Shown piece by piece: positions 11,547 to 23,439 of a stretch of 64,000 nucleotides of DNA; the first letter of the stretch is position 1, and the number at the start of each line of letters is the position of its first letter. The stretch is from Escallonia rubra (lineage: Eukaryota > Streptophyta > Magnoliopsida > Escalloniales > Escalloniaceae). The position numbers were made by a program, and so were the translations under genes. The notes below the pieces were generated by a model, which saw only the letters and a list, made by a program, of their open reading frames with translations, was not told where the DNA came from and searched no databases. Where the stretch lies: assembly GCA_033065855.1 (NCBI GenBank), contig JAVXUO010001736.1:611001-675000 (forward strand). The letters are read 5' to 3'.

Positions 11547-12660
11547 GGACTAATTACACCCATGACCTTGAGGTTAGGGTAAATTTACATGCGTGTCCAT
11601 TAGGTGGAACAATAACATTTATGTCCGTTGACCGAACGAAAATACTGAAAGATAAAAAGACCAGAATGTCCATCATTTAGGAATGTAATTCTTCGAATAT
11701 CATTCCTCGTCCCTCCATCTCACCATACAGTCCCACCACCATCACCCATTTACACTTCTTCAGCTTTAACACACACCCTCCTCAACCCCCCACAATCGGC
11801 CACAACCATAGCCACAATCGTGTTCCACCATCATCATGTTCTTCAACTTTCTCACCTTTCTTCAGCCTTCTTACCCAAATAAATTGTCACATCTTTCTTA
11901 CTCTAATCACTTGTAGCAAACTATCAAGATTCAACAAACAAAATGAATAATAATAATAATTTGGGGTTCAAAATATAGAAGAAGATGTATAAGATTCTTG
12001 TTTGCGTCAAACTACTACCCAACACCACGGCAGCCGCAGCCTTCACCACCATTAATCAGCCTACCACGGCGTCCAATCAGCTCACCATCTGTCCAATTCA
12101 CCCACCGCCACCAGACGACCCACCATTGTCTTAATTATAACCTCCACAAACCACAATCACCATCAATCACCCTTCCACGACCCACCACACCTCTAGTTAA
12201 CACGCTAACACACACACACACGCTTAACTAATGTTACATACTCATGATTGATTTGGCGACTTTAAAATTTTCATGTTTGTGTTGTTGCCAAGGGCATTTA
12301 CGGTGGCAGAGGTGGTCCAAAGGGGTGGGATAACGTGGATGCTAACGTTTGATGGCACTGGGATGAGGCGGGTAGGGCTGAGCCAGTTTGCCGACTTTCA
12401 AGCTGAGTGCTTGCCGAGGAAAATGCAGCGGTGAGGTGGGGCGAGAATTTGGGTTGAAACCCTAATTTCTAATTTGTAAATTTTTATATTGTATATACCT
12501 TGTAGAATAAAATGAGGGTAGTATTGACATTTAAAAAATATGTATTAATGACATAAGCAAAAAATAATAATAATTTAACGGAGCAATATGACTGTATCTT
12601 TTGAAACTTAGTGCCATTGATTGTAATTTCACCCTAACCTCTAGGACATGAGTTATTTTG
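11547..12660. mobile_element. Degenerate MULE-type TIR element inside the Helitron
   Basis: The left end GGACTAATTACACC followed by CCTTGAGGTTAGGG resembles the ends of the two well-defined MULEs at 42204 and 46835 (GGGCTAATTACAC, CCTGAGGTT). The right end near 12600-12660 carries the inverted form (TAATTTCACCCTAACCTCTAGG). The interior is rich in CCACCACCATCACC-like sequence, with a Pro/Thr/His ORF at 11998-12231 that I do not treat as a gene. The exact right boundary and target duplication could not be fixed. Confidence 0.55.
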
Positions 12661-13529
12661 ATGTTAATAATTTTAAGGTTATGTTTTGATAGGGTTTTGT
12701 TCAAAGGTGAACAGAGTCTTAGCATCATATTTATAAGAATGAGTTAGGTCCATTCCCACATTTTTGTTACTTAAAAACGCATTAGTGAAATTTTAACCTC
12801 TTTAATAGCAAATTGTCTATATTTAGCAAAAAATATTGTAGTTTAATCTCACCTTCTTAAAAGTAAAAAATACACTTAATTTTTGCAAACATTCTATTTC
12901 TGAAAAGGGAATTTTTAATGAAAAAATGTTTAGCTATTTCAATCTCTTAAGATTATTTTATACGTTGGGGCCAGATCCTTACCCGTTTGGTTATATTCAT
13001 AGTCTTTTGTCATTAATAGATGCATTAGTGAACCTCTTTAACGTCAAAATGTTTAAAGTTAGCCAAAACGGTAGTTATTTAGCCTCGCCTTTTAAAAAGT
13101 CAAAATATTTAGAAAACTTTTAAATTTGAAAAGAATAGTTTAGGAACTTTTTTTAATTATTTAACTCCTTGCGTATCAAAACTTAAGAGTTTTCAAGCTC
13201 AAAAAATTTATTAATTATTTGAGCCGAAATAAATTAGAATCTTTATCAATTGAATTTCATATAATCCTATCAGTTGTAAGAATGAAATATACAAAGAAAA
13301 TAGCTATATGACTAATATATAATCATGTAAATATATGATATCTCGGGATACAATAGATCATAGAAAGACAATAATCATATGAAGGATACATTGTCATGCA
13401 AATAAGGGTATTCCAATAACTCTAATACTAATATAAGATTATGTACTTGCCACGAGCTCAAGCTATAATTAGGAACATAGTTGTATAATTCAGCGCGCTT
13501 CATATGCATTTAAAATTTCTAAAGCTCCG

Positions 13530-14760
13530 GTTTTACTATAGCTTTCTTACACCAATATGTATCCGCAATTGAAATCTAGAATTTAACTTCAATTATATGA
13601 TAGTTTCAACGTACGAATATGTTTGCATTGACATTTATATACATGTAAAATTATTGAAATTTGTAGCATATACATCAACATACAATTATGTTTTATAAAA
13701 TTAGAAAAGGATTGAGTTTCTGACAAAATATTCAATTTAGTGTAGGTATATTATGTTTATTCTTAAAGGCTATAGAAAACATTGTTCTTTGCAAGCTGTT
13801 TTAATTAATCGAAACTGATGGAGAAGATGCAATAGCTCTAAGGTATTTAGCTTTAACGTGACTGGAGGCAGTAGGTTTTGATATAAATTTTTCTCTAATA
13901 AAAAAAACATGCATGAGTTCAAGGGTAATTTTATAGGTTTTCATTTTTTTTCTTTTTTCTTTTATTAAAAGACAAAACAACCCTTAACTCTAACTAAAAC
14001 ATAGATTCTTATAAATGTATTCTAAGGAAATATGCTTAATATCCTAAAAGAAGTCAAATACACCCTTATTTTTGTAACAACACTCTAATTCAAAATGGTT
14101 ATTTAATGGAAAAAAAAAAGTTTCCAGTTAGGATTACATATACATTTAGAAACTCCAGTTTTAAAACAGCTTCCTTATACCAATATGTCTGTATTCAAAA
14201 TCTAGAAATAAACTTCAGGTTTATGATAGTTTCTATGTTTTAATATGTTTGTATTAAAATATACATACGTGTTGAATAATTCAAATCTCCAGCATACGCA
14301 TCAACATACAAATATGAAATAAAAAATTAAAAAGGATTGAGTTTCTGACCAAATATTCAGATTAGTGTAGGTATATTTCATTTCTCGAAAAACCTATAGA
14401 AAACTCTATTTTTTGCAAGTTATTTTCTTTCATCAAATATGACGGAGAAGATGTAATAACTCTAAGTCAATTTAGTTTTAACGTGAATGGAGGCGGTGGG
14501 GTTTGATAGGAATTTTTAAATAATTACAGAGCATGCATGAGTTCAAGGATGATTTTGTAGAATTTTCATAAGGTTTTTTTCCATTTTTTCTTCAATAAAA
14601 GTCAAAACAACCCTTTACTCTAACAAAAACATATATTTCAATAAAGATATTTTAACGAAAGAGGCTTGTTACCATATGAGAAGTAAAAAACACTCTTATT
14701 TTTAAGTCACACTCTTACTAAAAATAGGTATTTAGTGGGAAAAAAAGGTTTTAAGTCAAA
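13530..14760. repeat. Tandem duplication of about 620 bp, two diverged copies
   Basis: Blocks starting near 13540 and 14164 align over several hundred bases: ACACCAATATGT / ATACCAATATGT, ATCAACATACAA, AAGGATTGAGTTTCTGAC, AGTGTAGGTATAT, GGAGAAGATG-AATA, and AACGTGA-TGGAGGC-GT. They lie within the Helitron. Confidence 0.7.
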
Positions 14761-15150
14761 AGTTAAAACAATCCTTAATTCTAACCAAAACATATATCCA
14801 AATAAGGGTATTTTAAGGAAAGAGGCTTTAAATTCTATGAGAAGTCAAAAACACCCTTATTTTATTGGGAAAAAAAGTTTTTTTAAGTTAAAAGTCAAAA
14901 CAATCCTTCATTCTAACGAAAGCATATATCCCAATAAGGGTATTTCAAGGAAAGAGGCTTTATATTTTATGAGAAGTCAAAAACACCCTTATTTTATTGG
15001 GAAAAAAAGTTTTTTTAAGTTAAAAGTCAAAACAATCCTTCATTCTAACGAAAGCATATATCCCAATAAGGGTATTTCAAGGAAAGAGGCTTTATATTTT
15101 ATGAGAAGTCAAAAATACCCTTATTTTTAAATAACACTCTAACTTAAAAA
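14735..15150. repeat. Tandem repeat, 132-bp unit, about 3.2 copies
   Basis: The phrase TATTGGGAAAAAAAG recurs at 14863 and 14995 (offset 132). The second and third full units are nearly identical (CAAAACAATCCTTCATTCTA, CAATAAGGGTATTTCAAGG, GAGGCTTTATATTTTATGAG), so this is a recent amplification. Weaker related units extend back to about 14590. The unit is a multiple of 3, so it creates a spurious periodic ORF. Confidence 0.9.
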
Positions 15151-15661
15151 GGGTATATAATGGGGAAAAAAATATTATAAGGCAAAAACATCCTTACTCA
15201 CCCTTAACTTTTTGTGAAAATATCAATTAAAAAATGGTACTTTAAGGAAAGAAAAGATTAGCCATTTAAGCACATGCGTGCTTTTATATATGTATAGATA
15301 TAGATTACCACTACAGGGGTCCAATCAAGGAAAGTAGCGCGTGATATAACACGTGCGAAACAATGCGTATAACTAAAGATGCAAAACTCTTGTGTTGAAA
15401 AAAAATATATAATACAAGACTCAATAGATTTGGGTCTTGAATAAATATTCGTCATGAATTACCATCCTCTTTGGGGTTAAGAAAGTGATCCTCGGGATTC
15501 ATCAAGATAAGGTGATTCGAGGAAAGGAGTAGAGCATGCATAGAAAAATGACAAACTCGGGCAAAAAGACCAGATTAGAGATATTAGGTTAGACTCAAAG
15601 AAAGTGGTGGACTTAGAGGCGAAAGAAACATGTTTTCAGATTGTGTGATCAGCAACGAAGG

Positions 15662-15790
15662 TACGCCTATAAGTACCCCCGTAGTAAAACGAGATTCATT
15701 AATTCATGAATTCTAAAATATTTTCGTTACGCCTATAAGTACCCCCGTAGTAAAACGAGATTCATTAATTCATGAATTCTAAAATATTGG
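15662..15790. repeat. Perfect 66-bp tandem duplication
   Basis: TACGCCTATAAGTACCCCCG begins at 15662 and again at 15728. The copies appear identical through the AATTCTAAAATATT end, which implies a very recent duplication. Confidence 0.9.
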
Positions 15791-16088
15791 ATATATTACG
15801 TAAGTCCTTTGCACTTACAAGTTTTAATCAATATTCCATTTTACAATGTATCTCAAAATCTGTAAGACACCTTTGTTAGTCTTGTCAAGAACCATCCTGA
15901 ACCAAGTGACGCTCTGATTCCACTTGTATTTGACCTTTTTTTGTCATTGGGTGGCACTTCCCACCTACACTCACCAAACTCACCTATATATATATATATA
16001 TATCCCCCTATATATATATATATCATCGCTGTTAAAATTGACTAGACTCATACATATCCCCGTGGTTTTATATATGCGTGGTCTTGAG

Positions 16089-16190
16089 GGCTCCTTCCGG
16101 AAGTCGTAAAGAATTAAGCCTTTAACAACTCAGGATTTGCTCCTTCCGGAAGTCCTAAAGAATTAATTAAGCCTTTAACAACTCAGGATC
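16089..16190. repeat. Short tandem duplication of about 51 bp
   Basis: GCTCCTTCCGGAAGTC followed by TAAAGAATTAAGCC and TTTAACAACTCAGGAT occurs from 16089 and again from 16140. The second copy has a 4-bp insertion (AATTAATTAAGC). Confidence 0.85.
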
Positions 16191-19100
16191 ATTAAGTGGG
16201 AATTGGGTGGGTTATTGTCTGTGGTCAAGTTCCAGCTTTGTTGCTGACCTTGACATACTCATACTCTAGTGTTTGGTAACCACGACTTCAAAATTATGGA
16301 ATGCTTACGTAGGTAGGTTTACCTTCAATCAAAAGCATTCATCACTAATCCTATTCCATAGTAATAATATTGTAATATTACTTTATCTGAACGTGCTTAT
16401 CAAACCTATCTAACCTAAAGTTTTGTGTATTTATAGGAAATATGAGCAATTGGTCAACCTGTCTGTGATATGATCTTTGCCAAAGCCCTCAAATCTATGT
16501 TGGGTTTGGAAGGAGAAAATCTTGAGCGCAACTGTAATGGATATGATCTTGTATATAATGAACGAGCAGTGATATCCAATGAGATGAAGAGATTTTCAAA
16601 CAATAAGGGGTCAATGACATAGTATCCAATCATCTCATCCGTTAGTTGCACACTTGCACCGCGTCACACTTATAACAGTTGCGTACAAGTATTTTTCGTG
16701 GGTAACACTTTCTGCATGGTTTTTGTGATTTTTCATAAGATGCGGCTATTTTTGCACATTAGTGTTGTTAAATAACAGGGTAGTCATCATAGGCTATTGT
16801 TTCTAAGGAACACGAAGAAGAGAGTCTTTTCTTTTTTTAAAATTACATAATCATTGTTCTTACATTGACGCAATAAATCAACTAACAATAGATTATTTTA
16901 AAGTCTAAAAAAATGTAAATTAATCCACAAAACCATTAACTTGAGTATAGATTTCCTTTGATAGGATTTCTTCTCGATCTACACAAGAGATCAAACAGGC
17001 AGAACAACTGGACTACTGTTATAGAGAGTCCAATGCTGGTAAGACTTCTCTGCAACCCCACAACTATATTTCATGTTGATTCTCTAAGGTTGAGTGTGAA
17101 TCAGTGTCCCATCCATGGATTGGCAGCAGCAGCATGCACTCGTAGTATATATGGCTGGCACAAATACTGAAAACACCTACAATAATGCAAGTAGAAGAGC
17201 AGTACCAAGCGGATAAAGCAGTGAGGTCACAAGGGCACAGCAGGCCCTCCCTGCAACTACTTGCTAGTTGTTATGACTTCTCAAGCTTTGATTGCCAAAA
17301 AGGGTTTTGTTGGCTGATGACTTGTTGAGACTTAGTGGTGGCCAATTGCTCTGTGTGATGTCTAGATGTTACCTACCCAAAAGAATTAAATAAAGATCTA
17401 GATTAGATGACATTGGACACCCATTGGAGACAGCTATGTGGGAATATGAGTTCCTTGAGCACCAGAATGAAACATGAGCCACCAAAAGTTTCACTCTTAA
17501 CAAGCTTTAATGTATAATCTTTTCAACTTTTCCCTGCATGGTCAAGAAGCCTCTATACTTAAGAAAATCAAGATGGGTTCTGTGATGTACAGTTTTAGTA
17601 ATAAAAGATTGTCATCAAAAGATTATTGCCGTCGTTATTAGAATTTCGGGTGATCGTCTTTTGTTGTAAAAATATGTCTGACGATAATATTTTATACAGC
17701 AGAGTATTCTAGACCAAAAAAACAAAATGACTTTGCTAAATGTCTTTCCTTGGATGATCTAGGAAAGAAAATGCTCTGTTTTGAAATATTGTATATAGCT
17801 TGAGGGAGGGTTTCTCTTGCCTGTAAAGTTGAAGGACTCCTACTGAGGTTTTCCTGGCTAACTTGACTAAGTGGACATCTCCAAAGTACGAACTCTAATC
17901 CTGACTTGTCTAACATATTCTTATTTCAGTAGAAAGCTATGAATATATTTTGATATTTGATGGAAGAATAACTGAATTTTACAAGATTTAACGTACGCGT
18001 GATTGAAGGAAAGCAGAAAGCAACGTAAATACCATAAAAAAAAAACTCCCAAAGATTTGGGATTGAAAGTAATCGATTAGGTTTACGACAAAACCTAAAA
18101 TTTGACTAGCGATCCAATGTAAGTACCTCTATTGGATATATAGACCTCAACAGAAAAACGAAGAGCATTACGATGAAATAGCCGACATTGAAAACAATAA
18201 TAATAATAACTTCAGCCCTTGGGGCTGTAGATGGGCCGTGGCCCTAGATTGCTCTACTCAAGAGTGGGTTGAACCTGGCTGTCGCTTGGGCCCACTGGAC
18301 GTACAAAATTTACTATTTGGGACAGACTTTAAAGGCCCGTTTGGTTTGCCCTATGGAGCCATTTCGGCCCTTTTCACCACGCCCAAAATAAAAGTGTTTT
18401 TCTTTTTCTTTTTAATTATGACCAAACTTGTAATCTTATACTGCATACTACGTCGTCGGCATACGCGATGCATATTTAATTAAAGAAAATTATATGCAAC
18501 TTTTAATTGATACAAATAACAAAGGTACAAAAAAAATGGGCTTATCATGAAAGTGGATACTGAGAGAGAACGAACACTTAAAATGGAGTACAAATGTCGA
18601 CAGTTAGATATTTGGATAGAATTGTAGGAATAATGAGGATGAAGAAGAAATCACAATGCGAAAAGGTAATCGTAGAATTAATTTTGATGAATTAGCCGAA
18701 TAAAGTCATTACTGTTACCATTATTATTACGATTTCAAGCACAATTACATTTGGAGCAATGTATAGTCGACCCTCTAATATCAATAATCACGGGAGAATT
18801 AAAAATTATTAATCATTAGATATATTCATTTTCACGCATGTAAAAAAATGTACTTTTTTATGCATAGATAAATTTCGTAAAGAAGAAGATAAAAAATAAA
18901 CACTTTTCAATTGTACTTGCTGCATCTTTACAAAAATTGAATATTAGCCTAGCTAAGATAAAAAAAAAAATTCTAATCTCCATTTTTGCATAAAAGCTAA
19001 TTATTATTTTTTTGTACGATAGATCATCGCGTTATATTTTTAATAAAAAATATGATTCATAAAACTATATACTAAAAGTAAAACTATCACTAAAAGTCAT

Positions 19101-19427
19101 CAATGTTATCTTGGATTGGGCTCTTATATCTAGATTATTTAATTTATATATTAGTAAATCTTATGTAAATTGAAGCCTAATTCTTAAAATCTACCTAACC
19201 TATGACCTAACCTATTTAGAATTAACCTTGACTATAATGAATTCTCTAATGCATAAGTTAAATCCAAACATTCAATAAAAATGATGTAAGAATTTATTTA
19301 TATTTATCTAATTTAATCTATATCTCCCATAATCAATACCAAAAGTATAACTTATGAGAATAATATGTAGTAACATAATTATTGCGTAATAATGATCTAG
19401 CAATTGATTTAGATCTATTTTATTTTA

Positions 19428-19762
19428 ATCTATCGCTACAATAATCAATACAAGGAATATCTATGTATTGTGTATCTTTTACAATCGTTTTGATTAAAAA
19501 AAAACCAAATTTTTAGACGGGATCTTGGCCATGGTTAGTGTTAAATTTGTACCTTAAAGTATCAGTCAAATATAACTTAACTAGCCAACATTTGATCTAT
19601 CGCTACAATAATCAATACAAGGAATATCTATGTAATGTGTATCTTTTACAATCGTTTTGATTAAAAAAAAAACCAAATTTTTAGACGGGATCTTGGCCAT
19701 GGTTAGTGTTAAATTTATACCTTAAAGTATCAGTCAAATATAACTTAAGTAGCCAACATTTG
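19428..19762. repeat. Near-perfect 167-bp tandem duplication
   Basis: ATCTATCGCTACAATAATCA starts at 19428 and 19595. The two copies differ by a few substitutions and one base in an A-run. The repeated unit includes the outer part of a TIR (TTAGTGTTAAATTTGTACC), so the duplication copied a transposon end. Confidence 0.93.
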
Positions 19763-20210
19763 AATCAGTACCTAAACATTTGTTTGTGAACCATATGAGT
19801 GAAAAAGTGGATAGACATGAACGCTTGCTAAATTTTATCAATGACAAATATGTCAATAACATAAAAATAAGTCTTAGAGACACGTGGCACTGTCACCACC
19901 GTGTGATTGACTTAGTCAATTGATTTCTTAACATAATGATTAAAGAACAAAAAAAAAAGGAGGAAGAAGAAGAAGCTAGTTCTTTGCTCCCCCCTCTCGC
20001 TCCGTTTAATCGTTCCCCCCCTTCCCCAACACGCGCACACACACACTCTTCAACTCATCGGTTAGCGTGGGTCGTGTAACAGACCGACATCACCCACCTT
20101 TGTCATCAATCAGATCACCACCAAAGTTGCCCAACATGGCTGTCGCCGCCACCATCTCCAATCTGGCAACATGAACTCCATATTGTCAGTGATGGTGAGG
20201 CTTAGATAAT
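19706..20210. mobile_element. Truncated TIR element (left end only)
   Basis: From about 19706 the sequence (GGTTAGTGTTAAATTTATACC, then TCAGTACCTAAACATTTG) matches the left TIR of the element at 20591-22019. It leads into a C-rich interior near 19980-20160 (CTCCCCCCTCTCGCTCCG, CCGCCACCATC). No matching right TIR was found. Confidence 0.5.
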
Positions 20211-20590
20211 AAATCGTGTTTGTAAGTCTGATAGTAAAATGATTTAAAATTATATACTATACATATTAGTGTCTCTAAAGACGTGAAATACTATTTGGAT
20301 AAGGTCTTATTTTGAATCTACTTGCAGAATTAAGAAAGATTATACTATCAAGCCTTTTATAATATGAAAACTAATTCCAAGTATTCTAAAACTCTACCTA
20401 AGCAATATACCAACCTATTAGAACTTAATTTTGACCATTGTGTCCTTAATAACACTCTCTGATATGCAGATAAACTTTATTTATCTAGAAACCGAAAATA
20501 GCTTATGAGATTTGGGTGAGAATGACGTTGTGATTTAAATGTTAAAACACACGCGCACGCGCACACATAATTTTGTCATTGTAAAAACTA

Positions 20591-22019
20591 GAGCTAATGT
20601 CAAATATGTACCATAAAAGCATTATCCTAATACAACTTAAGTACCTAATATTTAAAAATTAAAAAATCAGTACCTAAACATTTGTTTTTGCACCAAATGA
20701 GTACAAAGGCTAACGGGCGTTAAAAAAGAGTAAGACCGCCATAAGTAAAAGAATTGTAAGGGCAATGTCGCTTTGTATATATATCCTCTGAGGCGTGTGG
20801 CCTTTATAGAAGATTATATCTCTACGATGTATAACAGTGACCGTTGCAGTGTGTGAGGATGAGCATTAAGCTCTTAATGGGTCCATAGTCCTTAATTAGT
20901 GGAATGGGGTGTTTAGTTGCAGCAAATTCCCTGATGGATATCACCTATATGTGCGTGAGGTTGATCCGCCTCTATGGAACTTGGGTATGTTGCTAGAGCA
21001 CACGGAAATGCTCAGCCACGACGCATGACTAATTAGCATCAACTTGCGAGAGCAACCTGACTAAATATATTATGTGAGTAGTGAATATGCGCAATTCACA
21101 TCAATGCACTTAGTGGGTTCACAGTCCCACCATTTGTAAAAAATGATCCTAAACAAATCGCACCTCCTTTTTTTTTTCCATCTTCTCCGGTGAGCATCCA
21201 CCAAGCAAAAACCACTATCAACTCATCACCATCGGCCACCTTTAACTCTGCACAACCACCACCTTACCACCTCACACCTACAAACACTCACTATTAGCCA
21301 CCAGCCATAATGATCAACCAACCAGCCACAACTACTTTGACCACCTCACTAATCCACCTCTGTCAGCCATGACCACCACTACCACCACCGCGCGCCTTCA
21401 CCAATTACCCACCACCATAGCATCACTTATTGCCCCTCCCACTCCCTTTCGCTACACCGTGGCAACTATCACCATCATCCAAACCCACCACCGTTTAAAT
21501 CACGTAAGTCACCGATACTGTCTCGCATTAAAAAAAAACAAAAAAGAAAATAAATCTAAAAGAAAAGTGAAGTCCCTTGCCACACTAGAGATTAGGAGAC
21601 GGCGAATGTGATATTATCTATGCCAATTGGTAGGTGCGGGGTTTAACCAAGGCCATTAAGATTTGAACCTCATGCTCACTGGTGAGTGGACATGTTGTCG
21701 CCCGATTGGAGACTATGGCGGTGGCCGGTGGCGGTGTGAGCTAAGAACTAGTTTTTTCTTTCCTTTTGTTTTTTAGTTATTAAATTGAATTGAGAAATCA
21801 CCTTAATTGGCTAAGTAAAATGCATGGTGGTTATAGTGCCACTTGCCTTTAATATTCTTGTTACTGTTATTGACATATTGTCTTTGATAAAATTTAACGA
21901 ATGTCCATATCCGTCCACTTTTGGACTCCTTTGGTCCAAAAACAAATGTTTAGGTACTGATTTGATACCTTTTAAATGTTAGGTACTTAATCTGTACTGA
22001 GACAGATTTGTCATTAACC
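20591..22019. mobile_element. Non-autonomous TIR element, 1.43 kb
   Basis: Left end GAGCTAATGTCAAAT-TGTACC with AAGTACCTAATATTTAA and TCAGTACCTAAACATTTG. The right end carries the reverse complement in mirrored order (CAAATGTTTAGGTACTGA, TTAAATGTTAGGTACTTA, ATTTGTCATTAACC). The interior contains a CCACCAC-rich stretch (21190-21500). No transposase. A target-site duplication was not evident, so the superfamily (probably MULE) is not settled. Confidence 0.7.
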
Positions 22020-22308
22020 TTGTATTTTTATAAGTTAGTAATCCTTGAAAGAGTGATTCATGACGAGGATAAAAAGAGACCGTGACATTTGTAATTCTAA
22101 ATATAAACAACTCTTTGACTTAACTTTTCAAATAAAAAGACTAGCTTTTGAAATGCTACATGCAGAATTACTATATAAGCTAAATAGTACGTTAATTGAA
22201 GTTGTTACAAAGGAGATCCTGTAACCAATGTCTCTGACTTGTATACATTTACGGGAGATGAGACTTGAGAGTAATATAAATAAGATATCATTTATAATAT
22301 TTTACTTA

Positions 22309-23437
22309 AGGTTTTGTTTGGTAACATTTTCAGTTTCAGTTTTTTTTTTTAAAGAAAACTGGAAAGAGTTTCGGTTTTTTTTTTTCATCAGTTTAAAAAA
22401 CTGGTGAACGTTTGACAGAATTTATTTTTTCAAAAAACAGAAAACCCAAAGCGTTTGGCAGGATAACTCTTTGTTTTTTTTTTTTTAATATACATTTTTT
22501 TTTGGTTGAATAACAACCAACATTATTAGCTCAGCATCGTTACAACTCCCCCACTTCACCGCCGAGCACCATCTCGCCGTTCATCACAAACCCAACGTCA
22601 CCACTGCCCCGCGTTCTGCCCTTAAAGCCTTAAACACCCCCACTGCCTCGAAAATGTCAAAATTCCCGCCGGCGCTAATCACCTACCGCCCACGCACGAC
22701 CACCAACTGCCTGTTGCACGCCGAGGGCCACCAATTGACCACCCATCTCCGGCCTCTAACAATTGGGGCACGCACCACCGCCATCACTCGAGAATCGCCA
22801 CCAGGCATACATCAGAGTCGTGGCGCCTCTCTTCGACAGCCCAGCATCGCCGGCCACTCAGGACCCGCGAGTGTAGATGTCCATCCACTGCCAATCGCTC
22901 AACCGCTGCCAATCGCCCAATTATGTTTTCTATAATCGCAGAATCGTTAATTGGGACTGGGGGAAAGAGAGAGAGGAGAGAAAAAAGAGAGAGTGGGGCC
23001 GAAAAGCGTTGCAAGTCACAGTGGGAAGAGGTGGAGTGGTGGAGCCGCCGATGTCCGGTGGAGGCGATGGACGCGGTGGGCTGTGGAGTCAGTTGAGAAG
23101 AGGTGCCGCCGATTGAGCAAACCAAGTGAATGAGATGACAAAGAAACCTAATTTAGGTGAGTTTTATACCCAGCAAAGAAAAAATGTAATTATGTTGCTA
23201 GTGAGGCTTGAAGCCAAGACCTCATTAATCCCTTTCTCATCTCCGCGTGAAATGGGTTTCCAAAACCAAGAAAAGAGCAAATTGCTCTTTTTAAAAACGG
23301 GCCTTCTTTTTAAAGTGTAGGGCCCTTTTTAAAAACTGAAATCCAATCAAACATCCCATTTTTTTTGGACTTTTGAGAAATTTAAAAACTGGGCCAAAAA
23401 AGAGAAAAAAAAAATTTGGTGTCAAATGGGGCCTAAG
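22309..23437. mobile_element. TIR element with GC-rich interior, 1.1 kb
   Basis: Left end near 22309 (GGTTTTGTTTGGTAACA, then TTTCAGTTTCAGTTTTTT) is mirrored at the right end (…GGTGTCAAATGGGGCC near 23420-23436, preceded by AAAAACTGAAATCC). Flanks TTACTTAA and TAAGTTAA agree at 6 of 8 positions, compatible with an old 8-bp duplication (hAT-like), though not decisive. The interior 22535-22920 is GC-rich and may derive from a captured genic sequence; no intact gene. Confidence 0.55.
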
Positions 23438-23439
23438 TT

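Larger units (their letters stand above)
9662..15304 (-). mobile_element. Non-autonomous Helitron, about 5.6 kb
   Basis: On the minus strand the 5' end begins TCTATATCTATACATATA, followed by TAAAAGCACG, typical of plant Helitron 5' termini, and is preceded by A. The 3' end shows a hairpin ACGTG-TAAAG-CACGT (9674-9688), an 8-nt spacer, then CTAG (9662-9665) followed by T. This gives the A|TC...CTAG|T arrangement expected for Helitron insertion into AT (established knowledge). No RepHel helicase ORF is present, so the copy is non-autonomous. The interior holds a MULE-type element (11547-12660), a (CT)n tract at about 10842-10869, and two sets of tandem repeats. Pairing of these two ends is an inference from compatible polarity. 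Confidence 0.65.
15305..19427. other. Intergenic DNA without a recognisable gene
   Basis: Only short ORFs without family resemblance. It holds two short duplications (15662 and 16089), a (TA)n tract near 15983-16024, and a fragment near 18320-18380 with AAGGCCCGTTTGGTTTG, a motif common at plant DNA-transposon ends. Regulatory sites may exist but none can be supported. Confidence 0.5.

Noticed and set aside
14735-15130. 131-codon ORF with a Lys-rich 44-residue repeat
   Set aside because: Produced by the 132-bp AT-rich tandem repeat inside a Helitron; no family resemblance and no promoter or splice context.
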